A stretch of DNA of 64,000 bases from Vibrio sinaloensis DSM 21326. Its GTDB lineage: Bacteria > Pseudomonadota > Gammaproteobacteria > Enterobacterales > Vibrionaceae. Below the pieces are notes generated by a model, which saw only the letters and a list, made by a program, of their open reading frames with translations, was not told the DNA's origin and did not search any database. The DNA lies in the NCBI RefSeq assembly GCF_000189275.1, contig NZ_AEVT01000053.1:1-64000 (forward strand), in the 5' to 3' direction. Shown here one piece after another: positions 41,239 to 52,053 of the stretch. A program made the translations under genes and the position numbers. The number at the start of each line of letters is the position of its first letter. Position 1 is the first letter of the stretch.

Positions 41239-41241
41239 TTG

Positions 41242-43320
41242 TTATGCCTTAGAGTAGACGTCCCTGTCTCCTAGCCATCGTTCAATAATGGCGGTGGCAT
41301 TGTCTGGGTAGTTATCATGGATATATCGGGCAATACGTTGAACTTCCGGTATTAATCGCTGATCACGAACCAAATCCGCAATTTTGAAGTCGGCCATGCC
41401 AGTTTGTTTGGTTCCTAATAGCTCACCTGGGCCTCGAATCTCGAGGTCGCGCTGGGCAATCACAAAACCATCGTTACTCTCTCTCAGTACCGCTAAACGC
41501 TTTTGTGCCGTTTTAGACAGCGGAGAGTGGTAGAGCAGCACACAATGACTGGCAACGCTGCCTCGCCCGACACGGCCACGTAGTTGGTGTAATTGAGCTA
41601 GTCCTAAACGCTCTGGGTTTTCGATGATCATTAAGCTTGAGTTAGGTACGTCGACACCGACCTCAATCACGGTCGTTGCGACCAGTAGTTGTAGCTTGTT
41701 ATCTTTGAAGTCCTGCATGACGGCCTGTTTCTCCGCTGGCTTCATACGGCCATGGACTAAGCCTATTTTGACTTCTGGAAGCTTGCGCTGCAGATCTTCA
41801 GCGGTATCCGCTGCGGCTTGCGCTTCGAGTACTTCCGACTCATCGATTAGGGTACACACCCAGTAAGCTTGCTTGCCTTCGTTGAGACAAGCATGGCGTA
41901 CTCTTTCAATGATGTCATCGCGCTTAGTGTCGGGAATGGCAACTGTTTGGATAGGTGTACGGCCCGGCGGCAGTTCATCAATAACCGATGTTTCAAGATC
42001 GGCATACGCGGTCATCGCTAAAGTGCGGGGAATCGGCGTTGCCGTCATGATCAATTGATGGGGATACGCGCCTTGCTTTGCCCCTTTTTCTCTTAGTTCT
42101 AAACGTTGGTGGACACCGAAGCGGTGCTGTTCATCAATGATGACTAAGGCGAGGTGGTGGAACTCTACGTGCTCTTGGAATAATGCATGAGTACCGACAA
42201 CCATTTGAGCTTCGCCACTGGCAATACGCGCCAACTCCGCGTCTTTCGCCTTACCTTTTAACTTACCCGCCAACCAGCCAACTTTGATGTCCATTGGCTC
42301 AAACCAATTGGCAAAGTTGATGGCATGTTGCTCTGCGAGGAGTTCTGTTGGTGCCATTAACGCAACTTGATAGCCTTGTTCTAGAGCGCGAACGGCGGCC
42401 AAGGCTGCAACTAAGGTTTTTCCTGAGCCAACATCGCCTTGTACAAGGCGCATCATAGGGTGTGGCTTGAGCAAATCATCCTCAATCTCTTTAACCACTC
42501 GGGCTTGAGCCTTGGTTGGAGAGAAGGGTAGTTGTCCGAGCAGCTGTTGCTTTAGCTGATGACACTCTTTTAGTGGTAATGCGGTGTCCTGCTGACCTTT
42601 GCTGCGTACCGCCAGCATGGATAGGTTTTGCGCAAGCAATTCCTCCATAATCAGACGAATTTGAGCTGGGTTCTTGCCTTCATCAAACTCATCGACATCC
42701 AATGACGGCGGTGGACGATGAATGGTATGCAGAGCTTGAGCCAGTGTGAGTTGGTGATCGTATAAACCTGATGGTAACAATTCTTGCACGGCCGCTTTAT
42801 CGAGTAATGCTAAGGCTTGATCCGTTAGGTTACGCAGCGTGATTTGACGCAGTCCGTCTGTGGTTGGGTAGACAGGGGTTAAAGTCTGCTCGACATCGGC
42901 CTTTTGATTTGGCGCGTAGAATTTATAGTCAGGATGAACGATTTCAAGACCGTAACCGCCTCGTTTAACTTCACCATAAGCATGAACCGTTTTGCCTTCG
43001 GCGAAGTTGTTTTTCATTGCCGCAGTAAAATTGAAAAAACGCAACGTAATGGTGCCATTGCCATCGCTTAGCTTAACGGTCAGCATTTTGCGTTTGCCAA
43101 ATAGCGTGTCGACGGCCATCACTTTGCCTTGTACGGCAGCCCATAGCCCAGCATGCAGCTTAGCAATGGGGTAAATTCGCGTGCGATCTTCATAGCGCAA
43201 TGGTAAGTGGAACAGCAAATCCTGTACTGAGTTGAGTCCAACTTTGGCGAGTTTTTCCGCTACTTTTGCACCGATACCCGTCAGCGAGGTAAGAGGAATA
43301 GCAGAGAGTAGCTGAGACAT
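41242..43320 (-). CDS. recG: ATP-dependent DNA helicase RecG
   Basis: RecG remodels stalled replication forks and Holliday junctions. The 692 residues contain an N-terminal OB-fold wedge domain and helicase lobe 1 with Walker A GDVGSGKTLVAALAA and IIDEQHRFG (DEQH box). Lobe 2 has LVATTVIEVGVDVPNSSLMI and RGRVGRG, and the TRG region follows. ATG 43320 (MSQLLSAIPL) is preferred because it gives the family N-terminus. An in-frame start 24 bp upstream is less likely. Confidence 0.96.
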   Translation of the reverse strand: MSQLLSAIPLTSLTGIGAKVAEKLAKVGLNSVQDLLFHLPLRYEDRTRIYPIAKLHAGLWAAVQGKVMAVDTLFGKRKMLTVKLSDGNGTITLRFFNFTAAMKNNFAEGKTVHAYGEVKRGGYGLEIVHPDYKFYAPNQKADVEQTLTPVYPTTDGLRQITLRNLTDQALALLDKAAVQELLPSGLYDHQLTLAQALHTIHRPPPSLDVDEFDEGKNPAQIRLIMEELLAQNLSMLAVRSKGQQDTALPLKECHQLKQQLLGQLPFSPTKAQARVVKEIEDDLLKPHPMMRLVQGDVGSGKTLVAALAAVRALEQGYQVALMAPTELLAEQHAINFANWFEPMDIKVGWLAGKLKGKAKDAELARIASGEAQMVVGTHALFQEHVEFHHLALVIIDEQHRFGVHQRLELREKGAKQGAYPHQLIMTATPIPRTLAMTAYADLETSVIDELPPGRTPIQTVAIPDTKRDDIIERVRHACLNEGKQAYWVCTLIDESEVLEAQAAADTAEDLQRKLPEVKIGLVHGRMKPAEKQAVMQDFKDNKLQLLVATTVIEVGVDVPNSSLMIIENPERLGLAQLHQLRGRVGRGSVASHCVLLYHSPLSKTAQKRLAVLRESNDGFVIAQRDLEIRGPGELLGTKQTGMADFKIADLVRDQRLIPEVQRIARYIHDNYPDNATAIIERWLGDRDVYSKA

Positions 43321-43395
43321 AAAAAAGCTCGTTAAGTCGTTCAATCTAATCTAGATAGTTAACCATCGAGCTGTGTTTTTGTACAGGGATTTTTA

Positions 43396-43425
43396 TGCTT
43401 CGCTGTTGTGGTCGTCAGCGAAGCA
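43396..43425 (-). other. stem-loop between trmH and recG
   Basis: A perfect 10-bp stem TGCTTCGCTG/CAGCGAAGCA has a 10-nt loop, 14 bp after the trmH stop. No T run follows on either strand, so it may stabilise or process the transcript rather than end it. Confidence 0.4.
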
Positions 43426-43439
43426 CATCGATCTCGTGA

Positions 43440-44123
43440 CTATTTCTTCTGCATCTCAGCCCACCACTCATCGTCGGCAACGATTTGTCCTTGCTCGTCG
43501 AGTGGAGGGTAAGCTAGGCCTTTACGCTTCGCGACTTTAGCCAACACTGGGTGGCCTCGCTCAAACAGCAAACGGTGAATGGTTTCTTGTGGAACTGAGC
43601 TCACGTCATTGTCGTACATACCAGCGGCTTCACGTTGACGCTGTGCTTCATAGAGAATAACGGCGCTGGCAACCGAGACGTTCAATGACTGCACCATCCC
43701 CACCATAGGGACTATGATGTCTTGGTCTGCGAGCTTTTTAGCTTGTTCTGAGGCGCCGATTTTTTCGCTACCAAGAATAATGGCGGTGGGTTTGGTGTAG
43801 TCAATCTGGCGGAAATCGACCGCGCTATCCGATAGATTGGTCACCAACACTTGCATGCCTTGCGATTTAAGTTCGCTGATCGCCTCTTCAATGCTGTCGT
43901 GCGTCTCGACGTCTACCCAGTTTCTTGCTCCGGCTGAAGTATGACTAAGGGTGCGCATTTCGTTCGGCCATACGGCATGGATTTTATGTATTCCCGTCGC
44001 ATCGGCAGTCCGGATCACGGCAGAGACATTGTTGGGTTTATGGACTTCTTCCAAGCACAGAGTGAGGTCGGCTTGACGAGACTTAAGCACTTCTTGGATA
44101 CGATTGTAACGTTCTAAATTCAT
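43440..44123 (-). CDS. trmH: tRNA (guanosine(18)-2'-O)-methyltransferase TrmH
   Basis: TrmH methylates the 2'-O of G18 in the D-loop of tRNAs with S-adenosylmethionine. The 227-residue SPOUT-fold enzyme shows motif 1 (NVSAVIRTADATGIHKIHAV, with the catalytic Arg). Motif 2 (AIILGSEKIGAS) and motif 3 (IIVPMVGMVQSLNVSVASAVILYE) form the trefoil knot. It lies downstream of spoT with a terminator between them. Confidence 0.96.
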   Translation of the reverse strand: MNLERYNRIQEVLKSRQADLTLCLEEVHKPNNVSAVIRTADATGIHKIHAVWPNEMRTLSHTSAGARNWVDVETHDSIEEAISELKSQGMQVLVTNLSDSAVDFRQIDYTKPTAIILGSEKIGASEQAKKLADQDIIVPMVGMVQSLNVSVASAVILYEAQRQREAAGMYDNDVSSVPQETIHRLLFERGHPVLAKVAKRKGLAYPPLDEQGQIVADDEWWAEMQKK

Positions 44124-44185
44124 CTTGGTTCTCTTGATATCAATAAGCCCAGCCTCTGAGTGGTTGGCTTATGCTATCGATATTA

Positions 44186-44223
44186 CAAAAATGTCCTTGA
44201 AACCTTAGGCTTCAAGGACATTT
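44186..44223 (-). terminator. intrinsic terminator of spoT
   Basis: A 13-bp perfect stem on either side of a 9-nt loop (44189-44201 and 44211-44223) ends in a T run on the minus strand, 22 bp after the spoT stop. Confidence 0.88.
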
Positions 44224-44244
44224 AAATTTAACGCGTTCGTCGCT

Positions 44245-46365
44245 TTAATTTTTACGACGACGGACCTTGAGTGTCTGTGGCATCGCTTTGATCTTACGCA
44301 TGATACCAGCAAGGTGGACACGATCTTTGGTTGTCAGCAGTACCGTGACGGTATACAAGCGACCGTCACGTTCTTCTGTCGACAGTCCATGAATGTTGGA
44401 ACCTGTCTTCGAGATAACATTGGTTAGCTCTGCCAGTGCGCCTTGACGGTTTTGTACGTCGACATTCAGTTCTGTAATGAACTCTTGCTCGTAGTCTTCA
44501 GACCACTCGACAGCCATATACTTATCCGGCTCTTTCTGATACCCGCGGACATTTGGACATGTTTCGCGGTGGACGACTAAGCCACGGCCTGGAGAGACGT
44601 GTGCAATGATATGGTCGTCTGGGATTGGATGACAGCAGTTGGCGAAAGTAAGCAACAAGCCTTCCGCACCGCGGATAGGTAGCTTTTTCTTCGAGGTATT
44701 GTCAGCACCAACTACTTCAGTTAATTCGTCCGCATCACCCAATAAACGACGGGCAATGACAATACTCATTAATTCACCTAGACCAATATCAGCCAACAAG
44801 TCTTCGATGGTCGCGACTTTGAGGTCGGTTAGCACGTGCTGGATGTTCTCTTCGCTGATGTCGCTAAGAGACAGTTCACCTAATGCATGATTGAGCAATC
44901 GACGACCTAGCGTGATTGACTCTTCACGGCGCATGGTTTTGAGAACCTGACGAATCTTGGTTCGCGCACGCGAAGTCACGACGTAGTTTAGCCAAGCTGC
45001 ATTTGGTCGCGCGCCTGGCGCACTGATGATCTCAATTGTCTGACCATTTTTCAGGGCTTTGCTCAGTGGGTATGGATTACGATCAACACGAGCACCAACA
45101 CAAGTATTACCGACATCAGTGTGGACGGCATAAGCAAAGTCTACTGCTGTTGCACCGACAGGCAACTCAACGATGCGGCCTTTCGGCGTGAAGACGTAGA
45201 TTTCATCTGGGAACAGGTCTGATTTAACGTTTTCGATAAACTCAAACGAGTTACCCGCACTTTGCTGCAGTTCGAGTAAGCTTTGCATCCAACGCTGTGC
45301 TTTGACCTGCGCTGTGGTACCTGTGCGTTCGCCACTGCCTTTATATGACCAATGCGCCGCAACACCTTTATCCGCCATTTGGTCCATATCTTCAGTACGA
45401 ATTTGTACTTCAACAGGGACGCCATGAGGGCCAACCATTGAGGTGTGCAAAGACTGGTAGCCGTTGGCTTTCGGGACCGCAATGTAATCTTTCATGCGGC
45501 TCGGGCGTGGCTTATACAAACTGTGTACCTGACCCAATACTCGGTAACATGTATCAGCGTCTTCCACGACTACACGAAAAGCGTAAATGTCCATAATGGT
45601 GTGGAAGCGCTGCTCTTTGGTTTTCATCTTGTTATAGATGGAGAACAGATTCTTCTCACGACCGAATACTCGGGCTTTCAAACCGACTTCTTCTAGGCGA
45701 CCTTCGATTTCAGTGTGAATACGCTGAATCATCTCTTTGCGGTTGCCACGGGCCGATTTCACCACTTCCTTTAGAACGCGGTAGCGATTTGGGTATAAGG
45801 CTTCAAAACCTAGCTCTTCAAGCTCTGTTTTGATGTTATGGATACCGAGGCGATGAGCCAAAGGCGAATAAATTTCTAACGTTTCTCGGGCAATACGGCG
45901 CTTTTTATCTGGGCGGAGAGCCCCTAAAGTGCGCATATTATGAGTACGGTCAGCAAGCTTGATCAGGATAACGCGAATGTCTTGCACCATGGCAAGTACC
46001 ATTTTACGAAAGTTCTCTGCTTGAGCTTCTTTGCGATCACGAAATTTAAGCTTATCCAGCTTAGACACACCATCCACAAGTTCAGCAACTGTTGTGCCAA
46101 ACTGCTCTTCGAGCTCCTCTTTAGTGACTTCAGTATCTTCAATCACATCGTGGAGAAGCGCCGCTTGGAGAGTCTCAATATCAAGGCGCATTTCGGCCAA
46201 AATACGAGCAACAGCGACAGGGTGGATAATATAAGGTTCACCGCTAGAGCGGGTTTGCCCTTCATGGGCATCTTTCGCTACCACATAAGATTGACGCAGA
46301 GCCTCAATTTGAGGCTCTGTTAGGTATTCTTGGGCAACGTCTTTGAGGCTATCGAATAGATACAA
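44245..46365 (-). CDS. spoT: bifunctional (p)ppGpp synthetase/hydrolase SpoT
   Basis: SpoT degrades and makes the alarmone (p)ppGpp. The 706 residues have an HD hydrolase domain (YIIHPVAVARILAEM, LLHDVIEDTE). The synthetase domain contains DIYAFRV and KDYIAVPKANGYQSLHT. TGS (about 390-450), helical/zinc-finger-like and ACT (about 635-706) domains follow. It begins with TTG, giving MYLFDSL, the same N-terminus as in E. coli SpoT. It follows rpoZ by 41 bp in the gmk-rpoZ-spoT order. Confidence 0.97.
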   Translation of the reverse strand: MYLFDSLKDVAQEYLTEPQIEALRQSYVVAKDAHEGQTRSSGEPYIIHPVAVARILAEMRLDIETLQAALLHDVIEDTEVTKEELEEQFGTTVAELVDGVSKLDKLKFRDRKEAQAENFRKMVLAMVQDIRVILIKLADRTHNMRTLGALRPDKKRRIARETLEIYSPLAHRLGIHNIKTELEELGFEALYPNRYRVLKEVVKSARGNRKEMIQRIHTEIEGRLEEVGLKARVFGREKNLFSIYNKMKTKEQRFHTIMDIYAFRVVVEDADTCYRVLGQVHSLYKPRPSRMKDYIAVPKANGYQSLHTSMVGPHGVPVEVQIRTEDMDQMADKGVAAHWSYKGSGERTGTTAQVKAQRWMQSLLELQQSAGNSFEFIENVKSDLFPDEIYVFTPKGRIVELPVGATAVDFAYAVHTDVGNTCVGARVDRNPYPLSKALKNGQTIEIISAPGARPNAAWLNYVVTSRARTKIRQVLKTMRREESITLGRRLLNHALGELSLSDISEENIQHVLTDLKVATIEDLLADIGLGELMSIVIARRLLGDADELTEVVGADNTSKKKLPIRGAEGLLLTFANCCHPIPDDHIIAHVSPGRGLVVHRETCPNVRGYQKEPDKYMAVEWSEDYEQEFITELNVDVQNRQGALAELTNVISKTGSNIHGLSTEERDGRLYTVTVLLTTKDRVHLAGIMRKIKAMPQTLKVRRRKN

Positions 46366-46406
46366 ACTTTAGGCCCGAAAAGATAGTTGTTATGAAGAGA
46401 GTCAGA

Positions 46407-46679
46407 TTAACGAGTGTGAGCGATGCTGCTTACGGCTGCTAATTCTGCTGCTTCTTGCTCTTGCTGCTCCTGACGCTCACGAGCATCTAGGATTTCTTTA
46501 GTGATAAGGCTCTCTTCGATTTCGCGTAGAGCGATAACCGTTGGCTTATCGTTCTCTTCTGGCACTAGTGAATCTTTACCGCCAGTTTGCATTTGACGAG
46601 CGCGGCGAGCCGCAATTAGAACTAGGTCGAAACGGTTGCCAACTTTTTCAACAGCGTCTTGAACAGTTACGCGTGCCAT
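46407..46679 (-). CDS. rpoZ: RNA polymerase omega subunit
   Basis: This small subunit assists assembly of RNA polymerase and forms part of a ppGpp site. The 90 residues contain the family opening [34 protein letters not shown]. The ATG has TTGGAG upstream. It lies between gmk and spoT, the usual gammaproteobacterial position. Confidence 0.97.
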   Translation of the reverse strand: MARVTVQDAVEKVGNRFDLVLIAARRARQMQTGGKDSLVPEENDKPTVIALREIEESLITKEILDARERQEQQEQEAAELAAVSSIAHTR

Positions 46680-46830
46680 GAGGACTCCAAATAGTTAACT
46701 AAAATTTTGTATGACGAGAAATTATACAGGCTGACGGTTCCCAGTGTCTAGACTTATGTCTCTAGCGAAGCTCGGAAAGATCATAAAAAGATCCTCGGAT
46801 CGTTTGGTCTTTCAGCCTGTATTCTTGGGT

Positions 46831-47806
<976 letters not shown>

Positions 47807-48232
47807 ATGCCGTCTAATTTACCTAAAGGGTTCAGTCGTCCGTTCCTGAAAATCTTCCACGTCTTAGAGGCGGTTCTCTTAGTGGCGATCACTCTGGCAA
47901 CGCTATTTGCCATGGTGGAAGAATTTATTCATGTCTTTGAACAAAAGAGAGTCCTACTGACGGATATCTTACTGATGTTCATCTATCTCGAGGTGTTGGC
48001 TATGGTTCAACAGTTCGTCGTCAATGGTAAAATCCCGGTTCGTTATCCGATATATATCGCGATGATGGCGATTGCCCGATACATCACCTTAGGCATGAAA
48101 GAGATGGATGCGACCTTAGTGGTGTGGTTATCCGTCGCGGCATTTATTCTCGCTGCTGCGACCTTACTGATTCGTGTTGGACATCATTACTGGCCTTACG
48201 TCGATCGCAATACCTCAGAAAAAGACGAATAG
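47807..48232 (+). CDS. psiE: phosphate-starvation-inducible PsiE family protein
   Basis: This small inner-membrane protein of unknown function belongs to the PsiE family. The 141 residues contain four hydrophobic segments (around 17-37, 57-74, 82-99 and 104-122). The family pattern of an acidic loop (MVEEFIHVF) between helices 1 and 2 is present. ATG 47807 is chosen over GTG 47795, although neither has a strong ribosome site. It is near the start of the iron locus but ends before its promoter. Confidence 0.85.
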   Translation: MPSNLPKGFSRPFLKIFHVLEAVLLVAITLATLFAMVEEFIHVFEQKRVLLTDILLMFIYLEVLAMVQQFVVNGKIPVRYPIYIAMMAIARYITLGMKEMDATLVVWLSVAAFILAAATLLIRVGHHYWPYVDRNTSEKDE

Positions 48233-48281
48233 CGAGTTGTTCTTATTCAACGGATTCGCCCCATGTAAAGCTATTTATTGA

Positions 48282-48304
48282 ATGCAAATCAAAATGGTTT
48301 GCAT
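48282..48304 (+). promoter_or_regulatory. Fur-box candidate upstream of fhuC
   Basis: An imperfect palindrome, ATGCAAATC-N5-GGTTTGCAT, agrees with the 19-bp Fur consensus at about 11 positions. It overlaps a plausible -35 (TTGCAT, 48299-48304). A -10 (TATACC, 48322-48327) follows with 17-bp spacing. Iron repression of the fhuCDB genes is inferred. Confidence 0.65.
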
Positions 48305-48394
48305 TTATAAAATTACTGTTATATACCTCTCCCTTTGTTAAGCACTTGTATAACATCGATGAGCAGCGTGGGCATGCTCGGGGAAGGGAAGAGT

Positions 48395-49159
48395 ATGCTA
48401 GAAGCGAGAAAGTTGGCGTTTAATGTTGGGGAAAGGGCACTTCTGTCCAATTTTGATGTGACCTTTGAACCGGGCAAAATCTATGCATTGGTTGGCCATA
48501 ATGGCTCGGGTAAGTCGACCTTGCTTAAGCTACTGGCTCAACAGCAAAAACCCACCAGTGGCGATGTTCTGCTGCAAGGCAAATCTGTGTCTGAGTGGGC
48601 AGACAAAAAATTTGCTCAGCAAGTCGCCTATCTACCTCAGCACTTACCTGCCACCGACAGCCTCTCTGGTCGAGACTTAGTGAGCTTTGGTCGTTACCCC
48701 TGGCATGGCTTGCTGGGTCGACTAACGACTAAGGACAAGCAGTATATCGCTGAAGCGATGCGCTTAACCGATACGGAAAGGTACGCTGATCGTTTAGTCG
48801 ATACTCTGTCTGGCGGTGAGCGTCAGAGAGTATGGCTGGCGATGTTGATGGCACAAAGAACTCAGTACCTGCTATTGGATGAGCCCTTGTCCGCGCTAGA
48901 TATTGCTCACCAAGTTGAAATGCTAGAGTTAATAAAGAAGTTAGCCATTGAATTGGAGCTGGGCGTCATTATCGTCATTCATGATATCAACATGGCGGCC
49001 AGATTCTGTGACCACATTGTTGCGTTGCATAGCGGTGAAATGATAGTTCAGGGAGACGTAGAACACGTTTTTCAAGCTGATAAATTGCGTGATATTTATG
49101 GCATCGAGATGCAGATCACCGACCATGCAGCGGGCTACCCGGTGGCTATGCCATGTTAA
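48395..49159 (+). CDS. fhuC: iron-siderophore ABC transporter ATP-binding protein (FhuC-type)
   Basis: This is the cytoplasmic ATPase of a hydroxamate-siderophore importer. The 254 residues carry Walker A GHNGSGKSTLLK, Q-loop YLPQHLP, signature LSGGERQRVWLAML, Walker B YLLLDEPLSALD and the H-loop HDINMA. ATG 48395 has the strong ribosome site GGGGAAGGGAAGAG. An upstream reading-frame extension to 48335 is not conserved in type. The end overlaps fhuD by 7 bp. Confidence 0.9.
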   Translation: MLEARKLAFNVGERALLSNFDVTFEPGKIYALVGHNGSGKSTLLKLLAQQQKPTSGDVLLQGKSVSEWADKKFAQQVAYLPQHLPATDSLSGRDLVSFGRYPWHGLLGRLTTKDKQYIAEAMRLTDTERYADRLVDTLSGGERQRVWLAMLMAQRTQYLLLDEPLSALDIAHQVEMLELIKKLAIELELGVIIVIHDINMAARFCDHIVALHSGEMIVQGDVEHVFQADKLRDIYGIEMQITDHAAGYPVAMPC

Positions 49160-50034
49160 GAATTCTGTCGACTTTTTGGGTGGCGACCTGTCTTAGCTTA
49201 ACCTCTTCTTCTGTGGTGGGACAAACTCAGCCAGCCGAGCCGCCACTGCGTGTGATGTCAGTCGATTGGTCGCAAACTGAGACTATGTTGGCTCTCGGTG
49301 TTATTCCGGTCGCGTCAGCGCAGCAATCCGATTACAACGATTGGGTCGGCAGCCCTAAAATCCCGCAGCAAACCGTTGATGTTGGATTACGTACCCAACC
49401 TAATCTAGAGCGACTGTCTGAACTGGACCTTGATACCATTTTCCTTTCTCCCCGCTTTGCCTCTTTAGAGCCTCAGTTGTCTCGGATTGCTCCGGTGGAA
49501 ATTCTTGGCTTGTATAAGGTTGGCGAAGTGAACTGGGCTGCGGTGAAAGACTTCACTCAGCGCATGGCCATTGCAGTGAATGCAGAGCAGCAAGCAACAA
49601 CCTTGATCGCGCAAAGTGAACAGACTCTCGCTGATCTTAAACGTAGTGTTCCGAGCCAAACTCCCCCTGTTTTGTTGGTCCAATTCATGGACAGTAAGCA
49701 CGTCCGAGTTTTTGGTGAAAACAGCATATATAAGGTGGCCCTTAATCAGCTCGGTATTGAAAACGCGTGGCAGCAAGAGACCAACGCGTGGGGATTCAAT
49801 TTAACAGGGGTGGATAAGTTGCAAGGGATTGAGGGGCAGATTGTGGTGATTGACCCTTTGCCTATGGGGGTGAAAGAGCATTTAGCCCAAGACAGATATT
49901 GGCAATATTTGGTCGAACAATCTGGCTACCCGGTGCTGAATTTAGAAGCGATCTGGAGTTTTGGAGGTATGCCTTCAGCCCTACGTTTTGCCCACTTGAT
50001 TACCGAAGCACTGAATAAGGAGAGTACACGATGA
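49153..50034 (+). CDS. fhuD: iron-siderophore substrate-binding protein (FhuD-type)
   Basis: This periplasmic binding protein is of the helical-backbone (class III) type. The 293 residues have a signal peptide (about 1-23). Two lobes follow: [23 protein letters not shown] starts lobe 1, and the fold ends with [15 protein letters not shown]. There is no convincing lipobox, so it is probably a free periplasmic protein, as FhuD is. It is translationally coupled to fhuC and to fhuB (ATGA overlap). Confidence 0.88.
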   Translation: MLRILSTFWVATCLSLTSSSVVGQTQPAEPPLRVMSVDWSQTETMLALGVIPVASAQQSDYNDWVGSPKIPQQTVDVGLRTQPNLERLSELDLDTIFLSPRFASLEPQLSRIAPVEILGLYKVGEVNWAAVKDFTQRMAIAVNAEQQATTLIAQSEQTLADLKRSVPSQTPPVLLVQFMDSKHVRVFGENSIYKVALNQLGIENAWQQETNAWGFNLTGVDKLQGIEGQIVVIDPLPMGVKEHLAQDRYWQYLVEQSGYPVLNLEAIWSFGGMPSALRFAHLITEALNKESTR

Positions 50035-52007
50035 GAATGCTGTCTCTGAGTTTGGTGGTACTTCTTGCTACTGCGACCTTGATGGTGGCTGGTTATCAGT
50101 TATCGATGAGCAGCGAGTTATCGCTGGGGATGGCAAGCTTGTGGCAAGCCGATTGGCTATCACCTGACTCTGTTCGACTTCATTTGACTTGGTGGCCAAG
50201 GCTGTTTACGACATTACTGGCGGGTGCGGCGCTTGCTGTTGCTGGTGTGTTGATGCAACAAGTGCTGAGAAACCCTCTTGCATCGCCCTCTACCTTAGGT
50301 GTCGCGAGTGGGGCGAGCTTTGCGTTAATGATGGCAACCTTGTATGCACCTTGGATGCTGGTGTTGTCTAAGTCTCTGGTTGCGTTACTGGGCGGTGTCG
50401 CCACTATGGCACTGGTGTTTGCTTTGTCTTGGCGACGAGCTTTGTCACCGACCGTCGTTGTTGTATCAGGTTTGGTCGTTAATCTCTATTTTGGCGCGGT
50501 CAATACCGTTTTGCTGATGATGAACCAAGACAAGCTATCTGGGCTAATGATCTGGGGTGCAGGTTCGCTTGTACAGACGGGTTGGGCTGAGATTGCCTAT
50601 CTAGCGCCTCGATTGGCATTGGCTATCGGTATCGCGTTTCTATTCGTAAAGCCTTTAAGTTTATTGGAGCTGTCAGAGGAAGGGGCGAAAAGTCTTGGTG
50701 TTTCTTTGGCGAAACTACGCGTCATTTGCCTGGGTTTGGCTGTACTACTTACCGCTTGGGTGGTAGCGAAAGTCGGTGTCATTGGTTTTGTCGGTTTGGC
50801 GGCTCCGGCGATCACTCGCGCGGTTGGGGTGCATCGATTGGTACCTAAACTATTGGTTTCCATGTTACTGGGTGGATTGTTGCTGACATTAACCGATCTG
50901 TTGATCCAGCAGCTGCCAGGTATTGCAGCAATGATCATACCGACGGGAGCCGCGACAGCTGCACTCGGTGCGCCACTGTTGTTATGGCTTTTGCCGCGTG
51001 TGTCTATACGCAGCCAAGCGCAAACTCAAACAGTGATGACTCGTCAAACTGAACTAAGCAAACGCTTAGATCGTCGTGCGATATTGTGGGCCGCATTATT
51101 CGTACCTGTCGCGATGTTCGTATTTGCAACCACCTCGGTGCAAAGCTCTGGCTGGCAATGGCTGGTGCTGTCGAATGATTGGCACTTGCTTGAATGGCGC
51201 TGGCCGAGATTAGTTGCGGCAGGGTTGGCGGGAATTATGTTAGCAACGGCGGGGACTGTCATTCAAAGGTTAAGCGGCAACCCGATGGCGAGTCCGGAAG
51301 TGATTGGGATTAGCTCAGGCACGGCTCTCGGTTTAATTATTGCGATGTTCTCTGGTGTCGGCGTCAGCCTCGTTGGATTATATTTGGGCGGTTTGCTTGG
51401 TGCGATGGCGACACTGTTCATCATAGTGTTACTGAATCGAAAGAGCGGTTTCCAGCCCGAGCGAGTGCTACTCACAGGGGTGGCCATTACTGCATTGATG
51501 AACGCCGTACAAAGCTTTGTATTAGCTGGCGGCGATCCGCGTAGTTATCAGGTGTTAGCATGGCTATCTGGCTCGACATACTACGTCACCGAAGCAACGT
51601 TATTACCGCTTGTAGGCGCGACCATAGTGCTGGTCGGCATCAGTTTCGCGGCTGCTCGTTGGTTGGACATTCTACCGTTAGGAGAGGCCAGCGCTCGAGC
51701 TGTAGGGGTTAAGGTTAGCCGGGCGAGAGGCACTCTATTGCTTCTCGTTGCTCTGTTAACCGTGAGTGCGACGCTGGTTGTAGGGCCATTGAGTTTCATT
51801 GGGTTAATGGCGCCACACTTAGCGCGTTTGTTTGGCTTTAGCCGGGCACGAGAACATCTTATTTGTTCCGCCTTTGTTGGCGTGGGTTTGATGTTATTGG
51901 CTGACTGGCTTGGACGACAAATTCTTTATCCGCAAGAGATTCCGGCTGGTTTAGTTGCGTCACTGATTGGCGGTATGTACTTGATGTGGGGATTACGCAG
52001 GCTTTAG
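50031..52007 (+). CDS. fhuB: iron-siderophore permease, fused double-length FhuB-type
   Basis: This inner-membrane permease consists of two FecCD/BtuC-type halves joined in one chain of 658 residues. This double length is the hallmark of FhuB. Each half has about ten hydrophobic segments. Each also has the conserved [20 protein letters not shown] / [20 protein letters not shown] segment. Each carries the EAA-like loop ([30 protein letters not shown]). It partners fhuC and fhuD, with which it overlaps. Confidence 0.93.
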   Translation: MRMLSLSLVVLLATATLMVAGYQLSMSSELSLGMASLWQADWLSPDSVRLHLTWWPRLFTTLLAGAALAVAGVLMQQVLRNPLASPSTLGVASGASFALMMATLYAPWMLVLSKSLVALLGGVATMALVFALSWRRALSPTVVVVSGLVVNLYFGAVNTVLLMMNQDKLSGLMIWGAGSLVQTGWAEIAYLAPRLALAIGIAFLFVKPLSLLELSEEGAKSLGVSLAKLRVICLGLAVLLTAWVVAKVGVIGFVGLAAPAITRAVGVHRLVPKLLVSMLLGGLLLTLTDLLIQQLPGIAAMIIPTGAATAALGAPLLLWLLPRVSIRSQAQTQTVMTRQTELSKRLDRRAILWAALFVPVAMFVFATTSVQSSGWQWLVLSNDWHLLEWRWPRLVAAGLAGIMLATAGTVIQRLSGNPMASPEVIGISSGTALGLIIAMFSGVGVSLVGLYLGGLLGAMATLFIIVLLNRKSGFQPERVLLTGVAITALMNAVQSFVLAGGDPRSYQVLAWLSGSTYYVTEATLLPLVGATIVLVGISFAAARWLDILPLGEASARAVGVKVSRARGTLLLLVALLTVSATLVVGPLSFIGLMAPHLARLFGFSRAREHLICSAFVGVGLMLLADWLGRQILYPQEIPAGLVASLIGGMYLMWGLRRL

Positions 52008-52053
52008 TTTGTACGCTATTGGTTATCAACCCCTTAGTCTTCTAGGAAGTTAA

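Noticed and set aside
46740..46830. Intrinsic terminator of gmk
   Set aside because: A short GATCC/GGATC repeat precedes a T run on the minus strand, but the 2-nt loop and 5-bp stem are too small to call.
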